Shown here piece by piece: positions 27,986-37,547 of a DNA stretch of 64,000 nt (position 1 is the first letter of the stretch; every line of letters starts with the position of its first letter). This DNA comes from Actinomadura sp. GC306 (GTDB lineage: Bacteria > Actinomycetota > Actinomycetes > Streptosporangiales > Streptosporangiaceae): assembly GCF_004348665.1 (NCBI RefSeq), contig NZ_SMKM01000004.1:1-64000 (forward strand), in the 5' to 3' direction. Under the pieces are notes generated by a model. The model searched no databases, was not told the origin of the DNA, and saw only the letters and a list, made by a program, of their open reading frames with translations. The translations under genes and the position numbers were made by a program.

Positions 27986-28819
27986 TCAGTCCCCGGTGGG
28001 GACGATCGCGACCGGTGAGTGGGCGTGGTGCAGCACCGCGTGGTTGACCCGGCCCAGCGCCATACCGCCCGGCCCTCGCCTTTGGCGGGCGCCGACCACG
28101 ACGATGGCGGCGTTCTGCGAAGCCTCCACCAGTGCCCGGGACGGTGTCCGCTCCGAGACCAGCTGGTCGATTCGGACGTCCGGATACCGCTCGCGCATCC
28201 CGACCAGGGCTTCCGACAGTTCCATGTCCTCGATCACTCGTCGGCGCGGCGAGCCGAACTCCCCGCCAATGGCGTGCAGGGCCAGGATCCTGGCGTCCCG
28301 CGCGGCGGCCTCCGCGACGGCCCATTCGACGACGGCGTCCTCACCGCGGCGGCCCTCGACACCGACCACGATCTCCGTCGGCGCGTCGGCCGGGTAGGGG
28401 GCCGAACGCGACACCACCAGCACCGGGCAACGGGCGTGAGCGGCGGTGTACAAGCCGACGGACCCGAACAACAGTCCTTCGAACCCGCCGAGCCCGCGCG
28501 ATCCCACCGCCACCAGGTCGGCATGCTCGCTTTCCTCCACCAGCGCCCGACCCGGGTCCACCGGCACCAGCCGCGTCCGGATGTCGAGATCCGGGTGGAG
28601 CTTAAGCGCGTACTGGCGGGCCTCGGCGAGCAGGTCCTCGCGTTCGGCGACCAGCCGGCGCAATGCGTCTGGCGGAATAGGACCATCGTCGGCCAGGGCA
28701 CGTGAACCGTGCACCAGCAGCAACGGCAGACGCCGACGGACGGCACGATCCGCCGCCCAGTCCAATGCTCGCCAGGCATGCGCGGAACCATCGATTCCCA
28801 CCACGATCGGAGCCGACAT
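27986..28819 (-). CDS. Universal stress protein (two UspA domains)
   Basis: A 277-residue cytosolic protein with tandem UspA folds: domain 1 (PIVVGIDGSAHAWRALDWAA to VAVGSRGLGGFEGLLFGSVG, PVLVV) and domain 2 (EIVVGVEGRRGEDAVVEWAV to VVVGARQRRGPGGMALGRVN, PVAIVP). Both keep a G-x(2)-G-x(9)-G-type ATP loop in part. Such tandem proteins are the hallmark DosR-regulon genes (Rv1996/Rv2005c/Rv2623 type). A box lies 74 bp upstream. Confidence 0.92.
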   Translation of the reverse strand: MSAPIVVGIDGSAHAWRALDWAADRAVRRRLPLLLVHGSRALADDGPIPPDALRRLVAEREDLLAEARQYALKLHPDLDIRTRLVPVDPGRALVEESEHADLVAVGSRGLGGFEGLLFGSVGLYTAAHARCPVLVVSRSAPYPADAPTEIVVGVEGRRGEDAVVEWAVAEAAARDARILALHAIGGEFGSPRRRVIEDMELSEALVGMRERYPDVRIDQLVSERTPSRALVEASQNAAIVVVGARQRRGPGGMALGRVNHAVLHHAHSPVAIVPTGD

Positions 28820-28892
28820 CGGTCAGTCCTCCTTAGCCGTCCCTTTGGTCGCTTTCGCCTTCGACGCTAGGCCGCGGTCCGCCGCCGTTCCG

Positions 28893-28906
28893 CGGTCAAA
28901 GGTCCC
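28893..28906 (-). promoter_or_regulatory. DosR/DevR-like box upstream of universal stress protein
   Basis: Plus strand CGGTCAAAGGTCCC; on the gene strand GGGACCTTTGACCG, 11 of 14 to the window consensus, 74-87 bp before the ATG at 28819. Confidence 0.55.
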
Positions 28907-29254
28907 GCCGTTCGGGGACGACCGTCACCGGCCTCTACGCGACCCCACTCAGTGGCCCCGCTCGCAATCGTGTGCGGAGACGGGCAAGCCGCGGCCATCA
29001 CGAAGAGGGCCGCGGCCATCGGTTGGCGGGACTGCTCAGAGGCGCGTTCGCCCGGCTCAGCGCACTGAAAGGGTGACGGTTTCGGTGTGGGCCAGGCCTC
29101 GCTCCTCCTGGGGCCACACCGCGCTCACGTCCACAGCCGCAACGAGAGTTCCCGAAGGGCATCGGGGCACCCCTTCCCGAACCGCCGCACGGAAGCCCGT
29201 GAACTGTAAGCGGTTCTGCGGCTGGATGCCATCCTGACGTTCGGTGGTAATGGC
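28907..29254. other. Intergenic stretch with a hairpin and a possible gene-end fragment
   Basis: GCCGCGGCC (28988-28996) pairs with GGCCGCGGC (29008-29016), 11-nt loop, no U-tract. On the minus strand 29057-29215 has mild coding character (LQFTGFRAAVREG, VAAVDVSAVWPQEERG, ending LSVR) without a start; it may be the tail of a lost gene. Otherwise nothing is recognised. Confidence 0.35.
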
Positions 29255-29268
29255 GGGACCTTCGTCAC
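29255..29268 (+). promoter_or_regulatory. DosR/DevR-like box upstream of the deacetylase
   Basis: GGGACCTTCGTCAC, 13 of 14 to the window consensus, 59 bp before the ATG. Same relative position as in the truncated copy at 13351. Confidence 0.65.
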
Positions 29269-29327
29269 TCCTCAGCGCAGGTCTGCGGGCGAACGCTGGA
29301 ATCCCCACCGAAGGACGGTGAATTCCG

Positions 29328-30923
29328 ATGCGACGCCTCACAGCCTTCTCGACGGCGGTGCTGCTCCCAGTGACGCTGGTGACCGCGCCCGCCCTGCCCG
29401 TCCTGGCTGCGTCCTCCCCCTCGGCCCGTGCGGCGGCGACCCAGGACGTGCCCACCTACACCCCCGGCATCGCCGGCTGGCCCAGCGGCAAGGGCTTCGA
29501 CGTCGCCTACCGGGCCTCCACCACCAACGTGCTGTACCGGCGGCTGGTCGACGGCACCTGGTCCACGCCGCTCAACCTGGCCGGACGCCTGATCGGCGGT
29601 CCGGCCGTCACCTTCGCCAGCGGCGACCCGCACGTGTACGGGCGCGGCGTGGACGGCAAGCTGTGGGAGCGCGTCCGCGTCGGCGGCACCTGGCAGCCCT
29701 GGACGAAGGTCGACGACCTGCCCATCAGCACCTCGCCCGCGGCCGCAGGGCACCCCGACGGGCGCGTCGAGGTGTTCGTCCGCGACGCCGCCGACAAGCT
29801 GCGGACCAAGACCTACACCCCCGGCACCGGGTGGAGCGCCTGGACCGGCCTCGACATGACGGCCGACTCCGCGCCCGCCGTCGCCGTCACCGGCGCCGAC
29901 ACCGTCCGCGTCGTGGCCACCGGCCGCGACCACGCCGTCTGGACCCGCACCCGCACCGGCGCCGCCTGGTCGAACTGGACGTCGCTCGGTGAGAGCACCT
30001 ACAGCACCCCCGGCATCGCCGCCGACACCGCCACTGGCAGCGCCTGGGTGTACGTCCGCAACGCCGACACCCACCGGCTCCGCGTCCGCGCCTACACCGG
30101 CTCGTGGGGCGACTGGCAGATCATGGGCGGCCTGTACGTCGACGGGCCCGGCGCCGCGTTCGCCGGCGGCAGGACCGTGTCGGTCGGACGCGGCCGGGAC
30201 GGGGCGTTCTGGAGCCGCACCATCACCGGCACCACCTGGACGACCGATGTGAAGGCCTGGGTCCCCGGACCTCCGCCCGGCGTGCCGTCCGCGCTGCGCG
30301 GCAAGAACGTCACCAAGATCCCCACCACGTCCAAGGTCGCCGCGCTGACCTTCGACTCGGCGTGGGACGCGTCCGGAGTCTCCTCGATCCGCGCCACCCT
30401 GCAGCGCGAGAACGTCCCGGCGACGTTCTTCCTGGTGGGCGACTTCGCCCGCGGGTTCCCCGTCTACAGCAACCTGCTAGCCGGGTCGGGATTCCGGATC
30501 GGCAACCACAGCAACACCCACCCCGACTTCACCAAGATCAGCGACGCCACGGCCACGACCCAGGTCACCACCGCCCGCACCGCGATCTTCAACGCCAACG
30601 GCGCGCACGCCGTGCCGCTGTTCCGCTTCCCCTACGGCGCCTACACCGCCTCGGACGTGACGCTGCTGAACAGGCTCGGCTACGTCCCGGTCGGCTGGAC
30701 GGTCGACTCCCTCGGCTGGCAGGGCACCTCCGGCGGGCAGACCGCCGACAAGGTCAGCGCCCGCGTGCTGGCCGCCAAGACGCCCGGGATGATCGTCCTG
30801 ATGCACGTCGGCGCCAATCCCGACGACGGCACCACGCTGGACGCCGACGCGCTCCCCGCGATCATCACCGGACTCCGCGCCGCCGGGTACTCCTTCACCA
30901 CCCTCGACGCTCTCGTCCCCTGA
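29328..30923 (+). CDS. Secreted lectin-like/polysaccharide deacetylase fusion
   Basis: A 531-residue exported protein. Signal peptide about 1-35 (LTAFSTAVLLPVTLVTAPAL, cleavage near AAS). Residues about 45-310 form repeated WSxW-type beta blades (GTWSTPLNLAG, GTWQPWTKVDD, GWSAWTGLD, AWSNWTSLG, SWGDWQIMGG), a PLL/tachylectin-like propeller. The NodB deacetylase domain follows (about 335-530): ALTFDSAWD (second Asp of the usual TFDDG replaced by Ser), GNHSNTHPD metal motif, FRFPYGAY, GWTVDSLGW, IVLMHVG. It probably removes acetyl groups from a wall polymer. Three bp before the next GTG, so cotranscribed with the PAP2/kinase fusion. Confidence 0.88.
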   Translation: MRRLTAFSTAVLLPVTLVTAPALPVLAASSPSARAAATQDVPTYTPGIAGWPSGKGFDVAYRASTTNVLYRRLVDGTWSTPLNLAGRLIGGPAVTFASGDPHVYGRGVDGKLWERVRVGGTWQPWTKVDDLPISTSPAAAGHPDGRVEVFVRDAADKLRTKTYTPGTGWSAWTGLDMTADSAPAVAVTGADTVRVVATGRDHAVWTRTRTGAAWSNWTSLGESTYSTPGIAADTATGSAWVYVRNADTHRLRVRAYTGSWGDWQIMGGLYVDGPGAAFAGGRTVSVGRGRDGAFWSRTITGTTWTTDVKAWVPGPPPGVPSALRGKNVTKIPTTSKVAALTFDSAWDASGVSSIRATLQRENVPATFFLVGDFARGFPVYSNLLAGSGFRIGNHSNTHPDFTKISDATATTQVTTARTAIFNANGAHAVPLFRFPYGAYTASDVTLLNRLGYVPVGWTVDSLGWQGTSGGQTADKVSARVLAAKTPGMIVLMHVGANPDDGTTLDADALPAIITGLRAAGYSFTTLDALVP

Positions 30924-30926
30924 CCC

Positions 30927-33900
30927 GTGGACGTGCAGACCGCCGAGGGCGGACCCGCCGAGACACCGGCCGCCGAGGACGGCTCGGGCGGCCGGGGACG
31001 CGGCCGGACCTGGTTCGGCCGCGTCCTCGCCCTGCTCATCGTCGTCGCGATCTTCGGCAAGGTGCTGCCCGACCTCGTCGATCTGGAGCAGGTCGCCGGT
31101 ATCCTGCAGACCCGCGTGCACGCCCTGGACCTGGTACTGCTGTCGGCGTTCACGGCCCTGTCAGTGCTGCTGTCGGCCATCGGCCTCAGCGCTGCCCTGC
31201 CGGGGCTGCGGCTCGCCCCCGCGTCCGCCATCAACGTGGTGACCACCGCCCTCTCCTACGCCCTGCCCGGCGGAGGCGCCGCCGGCGCGGCGCTGAACGT
31301 CGCGATGTCCCGGGACCTCGGGTTCCGAGCGGGCCCGATCGCGCTGCAGGTGCTAGTGACGGGCGTATGGAACCTCGTCACCCGGTTGACGCTGCCGCTG
31401 CTCGCGCTCGGGCTGCTCGCCATGGTTTCGGACGTTCCTCCCGGAGTGCGGGGGGCGGGCACCATCGGGCTGGGGCTGGCCGCCGTCCTCATCGTGCTGA
31501 CCGTGGTCATGATGTGGAGCGACCGCGCGGCGTCGGCGATCGCGGCCGGCCTAGCCAGGATCGCGCGCCCCGCCGGACGGCTGCTGCACCGCCGGGTAAC
31601 CGACCACGTCGGTGACGTCGGACGCTTCCAGCGTGAGGCCCGTGAACTCGTCCGCGCCCGGTGGCCGGCGCTGACGCTGTCGGCCGTCGGCTACCACGTC
31701 TGCGTGTTCGCGGTGCTGTACGTGTCGCTGCAGGCGGCCGGCGTGTCCCGGGTCGGGGTGCTGGAGGCCTTCGCCGTCTACACGGTGGCCCGGCAGGTGA
31801 CCGCCATCCCGCTCACACCCGGCGGCGCGGGCGTCCTCGAACTCGCGCTGATCGGCGGGCTCGGCCTCACCGGCGCGGACCTGCCGGCCGCCGCGGCCGG
31901 TGTCCTGCTGTTCCGGTTCTTTACCTACCTGCTCTACCTGCCTGCGGGCGGCGCGGTGTGGGCGTGGTGGCGGTGGCGCCGCCCGCGGGTCGCCGCGCGT
32001 CCGCACGAGGCCGCGTTGCGCCACCCGACGGACGGTGTCCGCCTGGTGCTCGCACTGATGGTGCTGATGGTGCTGGTGGCGGTGAGCCGGGGGGTACCGG
32101 GCTGGGACATCGACCTGTTCCGGCTGATCAACGACCTCCCGGATGCCGTCGAACTACCGATGTGGCTGCTGATGCAGGCGGGCTGGGTCGGCGCGGTCGC
32201 CGCCGCGGCGTCGGCCGCCGCGGCTTTCCGCAGGTTCCGGTTCGCCGTCACGCTCGCCGTCGGCGGGACGCTCGCGTGGGTGCTCGCCAAGGTCGTGAAG
32301 GACGTCGCCGGCCGTCCTCGCCCCGCCGCACTGCTGGAGGACGTCGCCCTCCGCTCCGACGCGACGCCGTTCGGCACGGGCTTCGTCGCCGGCCACACCG
32401 CCGTCGCCGCGGCACTGGTGACGGTGGCGGGCGCCTATCTTCCCCGCCCGTACAGGCGAATCCTCTGGGTCGTGGTCGCCGCGGTCGGAGCGGCCAGGAT
32501 GTACGTGGGGGCGCACTTCCCGCTGGACGTGCTCGGCGGCGCCGCCCTGGGCTGGGCCCTGGGCGCGGCTGCGCTCCTCGTCGTCGGGACTCCCGCGCAC
32601 CGTCCGCGGCTGGCGGCGATACGCGAGACGCTCACCCGCCACGGGTACACGGTCACTGACGTGCGTCCGCTGCCCGGCGACATGAGGCGCGCCGTCCCCT
32701 ACGCCGTCACGACCTCCACCGGGCGGCTCTTCGTGAAGGTCATCGGACGCGACCAGCGCGATGCCGACGTCCTCCACCGGCTCGGCCGGCTGTGGCGGCG
32801 CAGACCGGGCGAGCCGCCGTTCGCCACCGCCAAGCACCTGGCCGAGCACGAGGGATACCTGCTCATGCGCGCCCGCCGGGCCGGCGCGCGGGTGCCGGCC
32901 GTCCGGTTCGTGGCGGAGGCCGGTCCGGGCGGCTGGGCGCTGGTCATGGACCACATCGATGCGCGGCCGCTACCCGAGGCCGATTCACTCGCACAGGAGG
33001 TTCTGGACGATCTGTGGCGGCAGTGCGCGGTGCTTCGGCACGACCGCATCGCCCACCGCGATCTCCGGCCCGAGAACGTCCTGATCGATCGGCGGGGATT
33101 CGCATGGATCGTCGGCTGGGGGCGGGCCGAGACCGACACCGCACCGGCGCTGCTCGACGAGGACGCGGCCAGGCTGATCGCGCTGACCTCCGCGGTCACC
33201 ACCCGCGAACGGGGAATGGCCGCCGCCCGCCTGGCCCTAAGCCCGGCCGTCGCCGCAAGCCTCACGTCCGGACCGCGAGACCGCCGTACGGCGGTGGCCG
33301 CACCCGCGGCCGGCGAACGACGGCCGCGGCGCCGCCTGGCGGCCGCCCTGGCCGGGCCGTTCCCACCGGACGCACCCGCCACCGCACGGCACCCCGGTGA
33401 CGTGATCCGGCTCGTCGCCGGGCTCTCGGTCTGCCTCTTCCTCGCCGCCTTCGCCGCCGACGGGTTCCTGCTGCGCCCCGAGACCAACCTCTTCCGGCTG
33501 ATCAACGATCTGCCGGACTGGCTGTTCCGGCCGGTCAACGTGGTGATGCAGACGGGCGCCCTCGGCGCCGCCGGAGCGACCGCGGCGGCGGCGCTCGCCG
33601 TCCGCCGGGTCCGGCTCGCCGTCGATCTGGCCCTCGCGGGTTCCCTGGCCTGGCTGCTCGCCAAGCTGGTCAAGGAGGTCGCCGACCGCGGACGTCCCGG
33701 TGCGCTGCTGTCGGAGGTCGTCCTGCGCGGTGCGCACGAGGGCGGGCTCGGTTTCGTCTCCGGTCACGCGGCGGTGGCCGCCGCCCTGGCCACCGTAGCC
33801 GCCGCGCACGTCCGCCGGCCGGTCCGGTGGGCGCTGTGGGCCGTCGCCGTCGCCGTCCCGCTCGGCCGTGTCTACGTGGGCGCCCACTTCCCGCTCGACG

Positions 33901-35687
33901 TCGTCGCCGGGGCGGCCCTCGGCTGGGCGGTCGGCGGCGCCGTGCACCTCGCGCGCGGCACACCCGATCACGTCCCGACGCCGGCGCAGGTCGCGGCCGG
34001 CCTCGCCCGGTGCGGCCTGCCCGCCGCCGAGGTGGAGCCGGTCAAGGCGGACGCCCGCGGTTCGGTTCCCTTCACCGCTCGCACCCCCGGCGGACGCACC
34101 GCCTTCGTCAAGGCGCTCGGCCGCGACCAGCGCGACGCGGACCTGCTCTTCAAGGCCGCCCGCTTCCTCCTCTACCGCGAGGTCGAGGACGAGACGCCGA
34201 TGGCGAGCCCCAAACGCCAGGTCGAGCACGAGGCGTACATGCTGATGCGGGCGGCCGGCGCCGGCGTACGCGTCCCCGCCGTCCTCGGGGTGGCGCCCGC
34301 CGGAGACGGCACCTGGATTCTCGCGGAGGAGACCATCGACGCCGACGAACAGGCGGCGGCCGCGCCGGACGGCACCTCGCTCCACCGCCTGTGGGGCGAG
34401 ATCGCCAAGCTCCATGCGGCACGCATCGCACACCGCGACCTGCGCCTGGCGAACGTGCTCATCGACACCGGCGGCGACCCGGTGCTCGTCGACTTCGGCT
34501 TCGCCGAGGACGCAGCGAGCGACGGGCGGCTGGCCCAGGATGTCGCCGAACTCCTGGTCTCCACCGCCCTCGTGACCGACCCGGGGCGGTCGGTCCGAGC
34601 CGCCGTGGACGTCCTCGGGCTCGCCGCGGCAGAGGCGGCCGTCCCCTACCTGCAGCCGTTGGCGCTGGCACGTTCCACCCGGACGAAGCTGCGCGACTTC
34701 CCCGGTCTCCTGGACGAGATCCGCGCCGCGCTGGTCGGGGCGGGCGCCACCCGCGCCGCTCCCCGGGCCCTATCGCGCGTCCCGCCTCGCCCGTGGTTCC
34801 TGCTGCTGCTCGTCCTCGCCGGATACGTCACCTACCACGTCCTCATCGGCATCGCCGGGGTGCGTACCCCCGTGACCGTCCTCGCGGGTGCCGACCTGCG
34901 CTGGCTCTTCGTGGCGGCCCTGCTGGTGGCGGCCTCCCGTGCGGGGGGCGCGCTCGCCCTGATGGGCGCCTCTCTGCGCGTCCTCGCCTTCGGACGCACC
35001 TGCGTGCGGCAGGCCGCCGCGTCCTACGCATCCCGGCGGCACCCGAGCGGTCGGGGTGGCGCCAGCGTCCTCAGCGCCTACCTCCGCGCCCACGGAACCG
35101 GGCCGAAGGAAGCGGTCGAGACCGTCGCGCTCACCAGGTTGACGGGTGTGTTCGTCCATCTGGTCGCCCTGGCGCTCGCGCTGGCCACCGTCGCGGCACA
35201 GGGCGGGACGGCTCTCCGCCCACCGGCCTGGTCACGGCCACTGGTAGTGGCCGTCCTGGCCTTGGCCGCCCTGGGGGCGATCCTGCTATGGCGCCGCCGA
35301 AGGGAGATCGCCGTACCGCTCAAGGCGGCCGCGGCCGGCCTGCCCCGGCGGCTTCACCACCCCAGGCGCATGATCGCGCTGCTGGCCGGAAACTCCGCGG
35401 TCACCAGCTGCTCCGTGCTGGCGTTCCTGGCCGTGGGCCACGGAATGGGCGTCCCGATCTCCCCCGTCGTCCTGGCCGCGGTCTATCTCCTGCTGGTTCC
35501 GCTGCGCCTTCTTGGTCCCCTTCCCGGCGGGCTCGGAATCGTCGAACCCGTGCTCGTCCTGGCCCTCGCCACGCTGGGGGCGGGACCGACCGAGGCCGTC
35601 CTCACCGTACTGATCTACCGGGTGCTGGACTTCTGGCTTCCGATCCTGCCCGCCGCGCTGGCATTCCGCAGGGTCAGTTTCCGGTGA
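30927..35687 (+). CDS. Giant membrane fusion: LPG-synthase-TM / PAP2 / kinase-like / PAP2 / kinase-like / LPG-synthase-TM
   Basis: 1586 residues. Order: UPF0104/LPG-synthase-type flippase-like membrane domain (about 25-350; LTPGGAGVLELALIGG), PAP2 phosphatase 1 (about 370-550; KDVAGRPRPAAL, VAGHTAVAAAL, RMYVGAHFPLDV), kinase-like 1 (about 560-780; AHRDLRPENVLID but WIVGWG in place of DFG), PAP2-2 (about 820-1005; KEVADRGRPGALL, VSGHAAVAAAL, RVYVGAHFPLDV), kinase-like 2 (about 1020-1240; AHRDLRLANVLID and VDFGFAE intact), second flippase-like domain (about 1290-1586; GPLPGGLGIVEP). Start GTG 30927. It could dephosphorylate and move polyprenyl-linked or lipid intermediates under kinase control. 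Its end overlaps the convergent AftA-like gene by 14 bp. Confidence 0.85.
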   Translation: MDVQTAEGGPAETPAAEDGSGGRGRGRTWFGRVLALLIVVAIFGKVLPDLVDLEQVAGILQTRVHALDLVLLSAFTALSVLLSAIGLSAALPGLRLAPASAINVVTTALSYALPGGGAAGAALNVAMSRDLGFRAGPIALQVLVTGVWNLVTRLTLPLLALGLLAMVSDVPPGVRGAGTIGLGLAAVLIVLTVVMMWSDRAASAIAAGLARIARPAGRLLHRRVTDHVGDVGRFQREARELVRARWPALTLSAVGYHVCVFAVLYVSLQAAGVSRVGVLEAFAVYTVARQVTAIPLTPGGAGVLELALIGGLGLTGADLPAAAAGVLLFRFFTYLLYLPAGGAVWAWWRWRRPRVAARPHEAALRHPTDGVRLVLALMVLMVLVAVSRGVPGWDIDLFRLINDLPDAVELPMWLLMQAGWVGAVAAAASAAAAFRRFRFAVTLAVGGTLAWVLAKVVKDVAGRPRPAALLEDVALRSDATPFGTGFVAGHTAVAAALVTVAGAYLPRPYRRILWVVVAAVGAARMYVGAHFPLDVLGGAALGWALGAAALLVVGTPAHRPRLAAIRETLTRHGYTVTDVRPLPGDMRRAVPYAVTTSTGRLFVKVIGRDQRDADVLHRLGRLWRRRPGEPPFATAKHLAEHEGYLLMRARRAGARVPAVRFVAEAGPGGWALVMDHIDARPLPEADSLAQEVLDDLWRQCAVLRHDRIAHRDLRPENVLIDRRGFAWIVGWGRAETDTAPALLDEDAARLIALTSAVTTRERGMAAARLALSPAVAASLTSGPRDRRTAVAAPAAGERRPRRRLAAALAGPFPPDAPATARHPGDVIRLVAGLSVCLFLAAFAADGFLLRPETNLFRLINDLPDWLFRPVNVVMQTGALGAAGATAAAALAVRRVRLAVDLALAGSLAWLLAKLVKEVADRGRPGALLSEVVLRGAHEGGLGFVSGHAAVAAALATVAAAHVRRPVRWALWAVAVAVPLGRVYVGAHFPLDVVAGAALGWAVGGAVHLARGTPDHVPTPAQVAAGLARCGLPAAEVEPVKADARGSVPFTARTPGGRTAFVKALGRDQRDADLLFKAARFLLYREVEDETPMASPKRQVEHEAYMLMRAAGAGVRVPAVLGVAPAGDGTWILAEETIDADEQAAAAPDGTSLHRLWGEIAKLHAARIAHRDLRLANVLIDTGGDPVLVDFGFAEDAASDGRLAQDVAELLVSTALVTDPGRSVRAAVDVLGLAAAEAAVPYLQPLALARSTRTKLRDFPGLLDEIRAALVGAGATRAAPRALSRVPPRPWFLLLLVLAGYVTYHVLIGIAGVRTPVTVLAGADLRWLFVAALLVAASRAGGALALMGASLRVLAFGRTCVRQAAASYASRRHPSGRGGASVLSAYLRAHGTGPKEAVETVALTRLTGVFVHLVALALALATVAAQGGTALRPPAWSRPLVVAVLALAALGAILLWRRRREIAVPLKAAAAGLPRRLHHPRRMIALLAGNSAVTSCSVLAFLAVGHGMGVPISPVVLAAVYLLLVPLRLLGPLPGGLGIVEPVLVLALATLGAGPTEAVLTVLIYRVLDFWLPILPAALAFRRVSFR

Positions 35688-37542
35688 GGTCCCGAGGAGC
35701 AGGAGGCGGTGGCTTGTGGCGGAGGGCGATGACGGTCTCGTTCGGGAGCGTCCGCACCGTGAAGTGGCCTTCCGTGAACTGCGCGGGGCGGAAGTGGATG
35801 TCACCCCATCTCCAGGTACCAGAGTCGGCCCGCAGGATGAACAGGTCGATGGGGCCGTAACGGGTGTCGGCGGCCGCCGCCGCGAAGGCGTCCGGGTCGG
35901 GGATCGCGGCGAGCGCGCCCAGCGCGGCATGCCGGTCGTCCCAACGGCTCGTGCTGGAGGCGGCAGTGCGGTCGACCGCGATGTAGCCGGGCCACGGCAG
36001 GTAGGCGAAGAGCCGCTCGTCGTATGAGAGCGTGCGAGGCACGGCATCGGGTCCGAGGTCGTTCGCCACGGTGTCCCGAATCGGCCCGACGGGAAACCAG
36101 CGGGTCTCCGGCTCGGCCGGGGCGTAGCGCGGAAGTGAGCCGTCGGGACGTGGCTCGGTGTGGGCGAGCACGGCATAGCGCCGGGTGCCGCCGACCGCGG
36201 CCGGATCGCTGGTCGGCGGCGTCCACGCCTGCCAGTAGGTGAACGCCGACCACCCGACCAGGACCGCGACGGCCGCCGCGGTGGCGCCGGACGGAACGGT
36301 GTCGCGGGTGCCGAAGCGTCGGACCAGTCCCGGCACCGCATGGGCGAGGGTGAGGACGCCGGCGACGGCGAGCAGCACCGTGATCATCCGGGCGGTGTGG
36401 TAGTAGAGGCCGGTATTGCCCGTGACGATGTACCGGCCGGCGGCGACGGCTCGGTACAGGTACGCGCCGCCGACCAGGCAGAGCAAGGGAGTGGCCCACC
36501 ACGTCGCCCGGCGGTACCAGACGACCCCTGCCAGCCCGATCGTCTGGATCGCGCCCAATGGCGTCGCGGCCAGGAACGGGAACGGGTCACCGGTGATGGC
36601 GGGCGCGGGGAACTGGTCGGAGACCATCTGCCCGCCTTCGCGCAGCAGTGTCCAGCCGTAGGGGAACACGTACCAGCTCGTGGTCACGGTGGCCACCGCG
36701 ATCACCTTCGCCAGGTACGACAGGTAGCGGCGGCGGTCGTCGGAGGTGCGCCATGTCAGCCAGGCCAGGACGAGGATGCCGGCCGCGCCCCACAGCACGA
36801 ACCCGAGGTAGGTGGCCACGACCAGGCCGCCGAGGACACCGGCCGGCAGCCAGTGCAGCCGGCCGCGCGGCGGGCGGCCGAACGTCGCCGGAACCCACGG
36901 GATGAACACGGCCAGCGCGACGACCTCGTGCGCCTTGCGCGGATCGGCGAAGGCGACCAGCGCGGCGGCGGCGATGGCGAGTGCGGCGGGCGCGGGCACC
37001 AGCCGGGTCCACAGCAGGTACGTCAGCAGCACCGCGCCCGAGATCGTCAGGAGCTGCGCGTCGCCGAGCACCTGCCAGGCGGGGACGTCCAGCAGCGCCG
37101 ACGCCCGGCCGACCAGCCACGGGAACAGCGGCGGATACTCGGTCGGCACCCCGGCGACGACGCCGTCCGATGGGACCGCGGTGGCACTGTAGCGGGTGAC
37201 CATCGCGCTCATCCGCCCCTCGTCGCCGAGGAGGCCGGCGAATCCGAACGGAGTGCCGTGCAGGGAGTTGCGCAGAGCGAGCGCCGCCCACGCGGCCAGC
37301 AGCCCGGCGGCGACCCCGGTCAGCGCGTCCGTGCCGGACGCGCTCCGCCACCGCGCGGGACGCGCCACCGCGACCGCCAGCCCGGCGGCCAGCAGCAGCC
37401 CGCCGACCGCGATCGGCAGGACCGCGCCGCGGGGACCGAACGGGTTCCGATCGATCAGAGCCGGCAGCAGCATCGCGACCGGTGTAACCGCGACCCAGGT
37501 CACCAACGCCGGCACGGCCGCACGCCGGCCCGCCACCTGCAT
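35674..37542 (-). CDS. AftA-like arabinofuranosyltransferase, integral membrane
   Basis: A 622-residue polytopic protein, about 11-13 N-terminal spans and a C-terminal globular domain (from about 430). GLLGDEGRMSAMVTRYSATA and GVPTEYPPLFPWLVGRASAL match the first-loop signature (acidic pair used by GT-C enzymes) of galactan 5-O-arabinofuranosyltransferases, which use decaprenyl-phosphoryl-arabinose. The C-terminal part has LSYDERLFAYLPWPGYIAVD and IDLFILRADSG. Acceptor specificity is uncertain. It lies 5 bp downstream of the TagF-like gene on the same strand, forming a wall-polymer operon. Confidence 0.8.
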   Translation of the reverse strand: MQVAGRRAAVPALVTWVAVTPVAMLLPALIDRNPFGPRGAVLPIAVGGLLLAAGLAVAVARPARWRSASGTDALTGVAAGLLAAWAALALRNSLHGTPFGFAGLLGDEGRMSAMVTRYSATAVPSDGVVAGVPTEYPPLFPWLVGRASALLDVPAWQVLGDAQLLTISGAVLLTYLLWTRLVPAPAALAIAAAALVAFADPRKAHEVVALAVFIPWVPATFGRPPRGRLHWLPAGVLGGLVVATYLGFVLWGAAGILVLAWLTWRTSDDRRRYLSYLAKVIAVATVTTSWYVFPYGWTLLREGGQMVSDQFPAPAITGDPFPFLAATPLGAIQTIGLAGVVWYRRATWWATPLLCLVGGAYLYRAVAAGRYIVTGNTGLYYHTARMITVLLAVAGVLTLAHAVPGLVRRFGTRDTVPSGATAAAVAVLVGWSAFTYWQAWTPPTSDPAAVGGTRRYAVLAHTEPRPDGSLPRYAPAEPETRWFPVGPIRDTVANDLGPDAVPRTLSYDERLFAYLPWPGYIAVDRTAASSTSRWDDRHAALGALAAIPDPDAFAAAAADTRYGPIDLFILRADSGTWRWGDIHFRPAQFTEGHFTVRTLPNETVIALRHKPPPPAPRDLTGN

Positions 37543-37547
37543 CGCCG

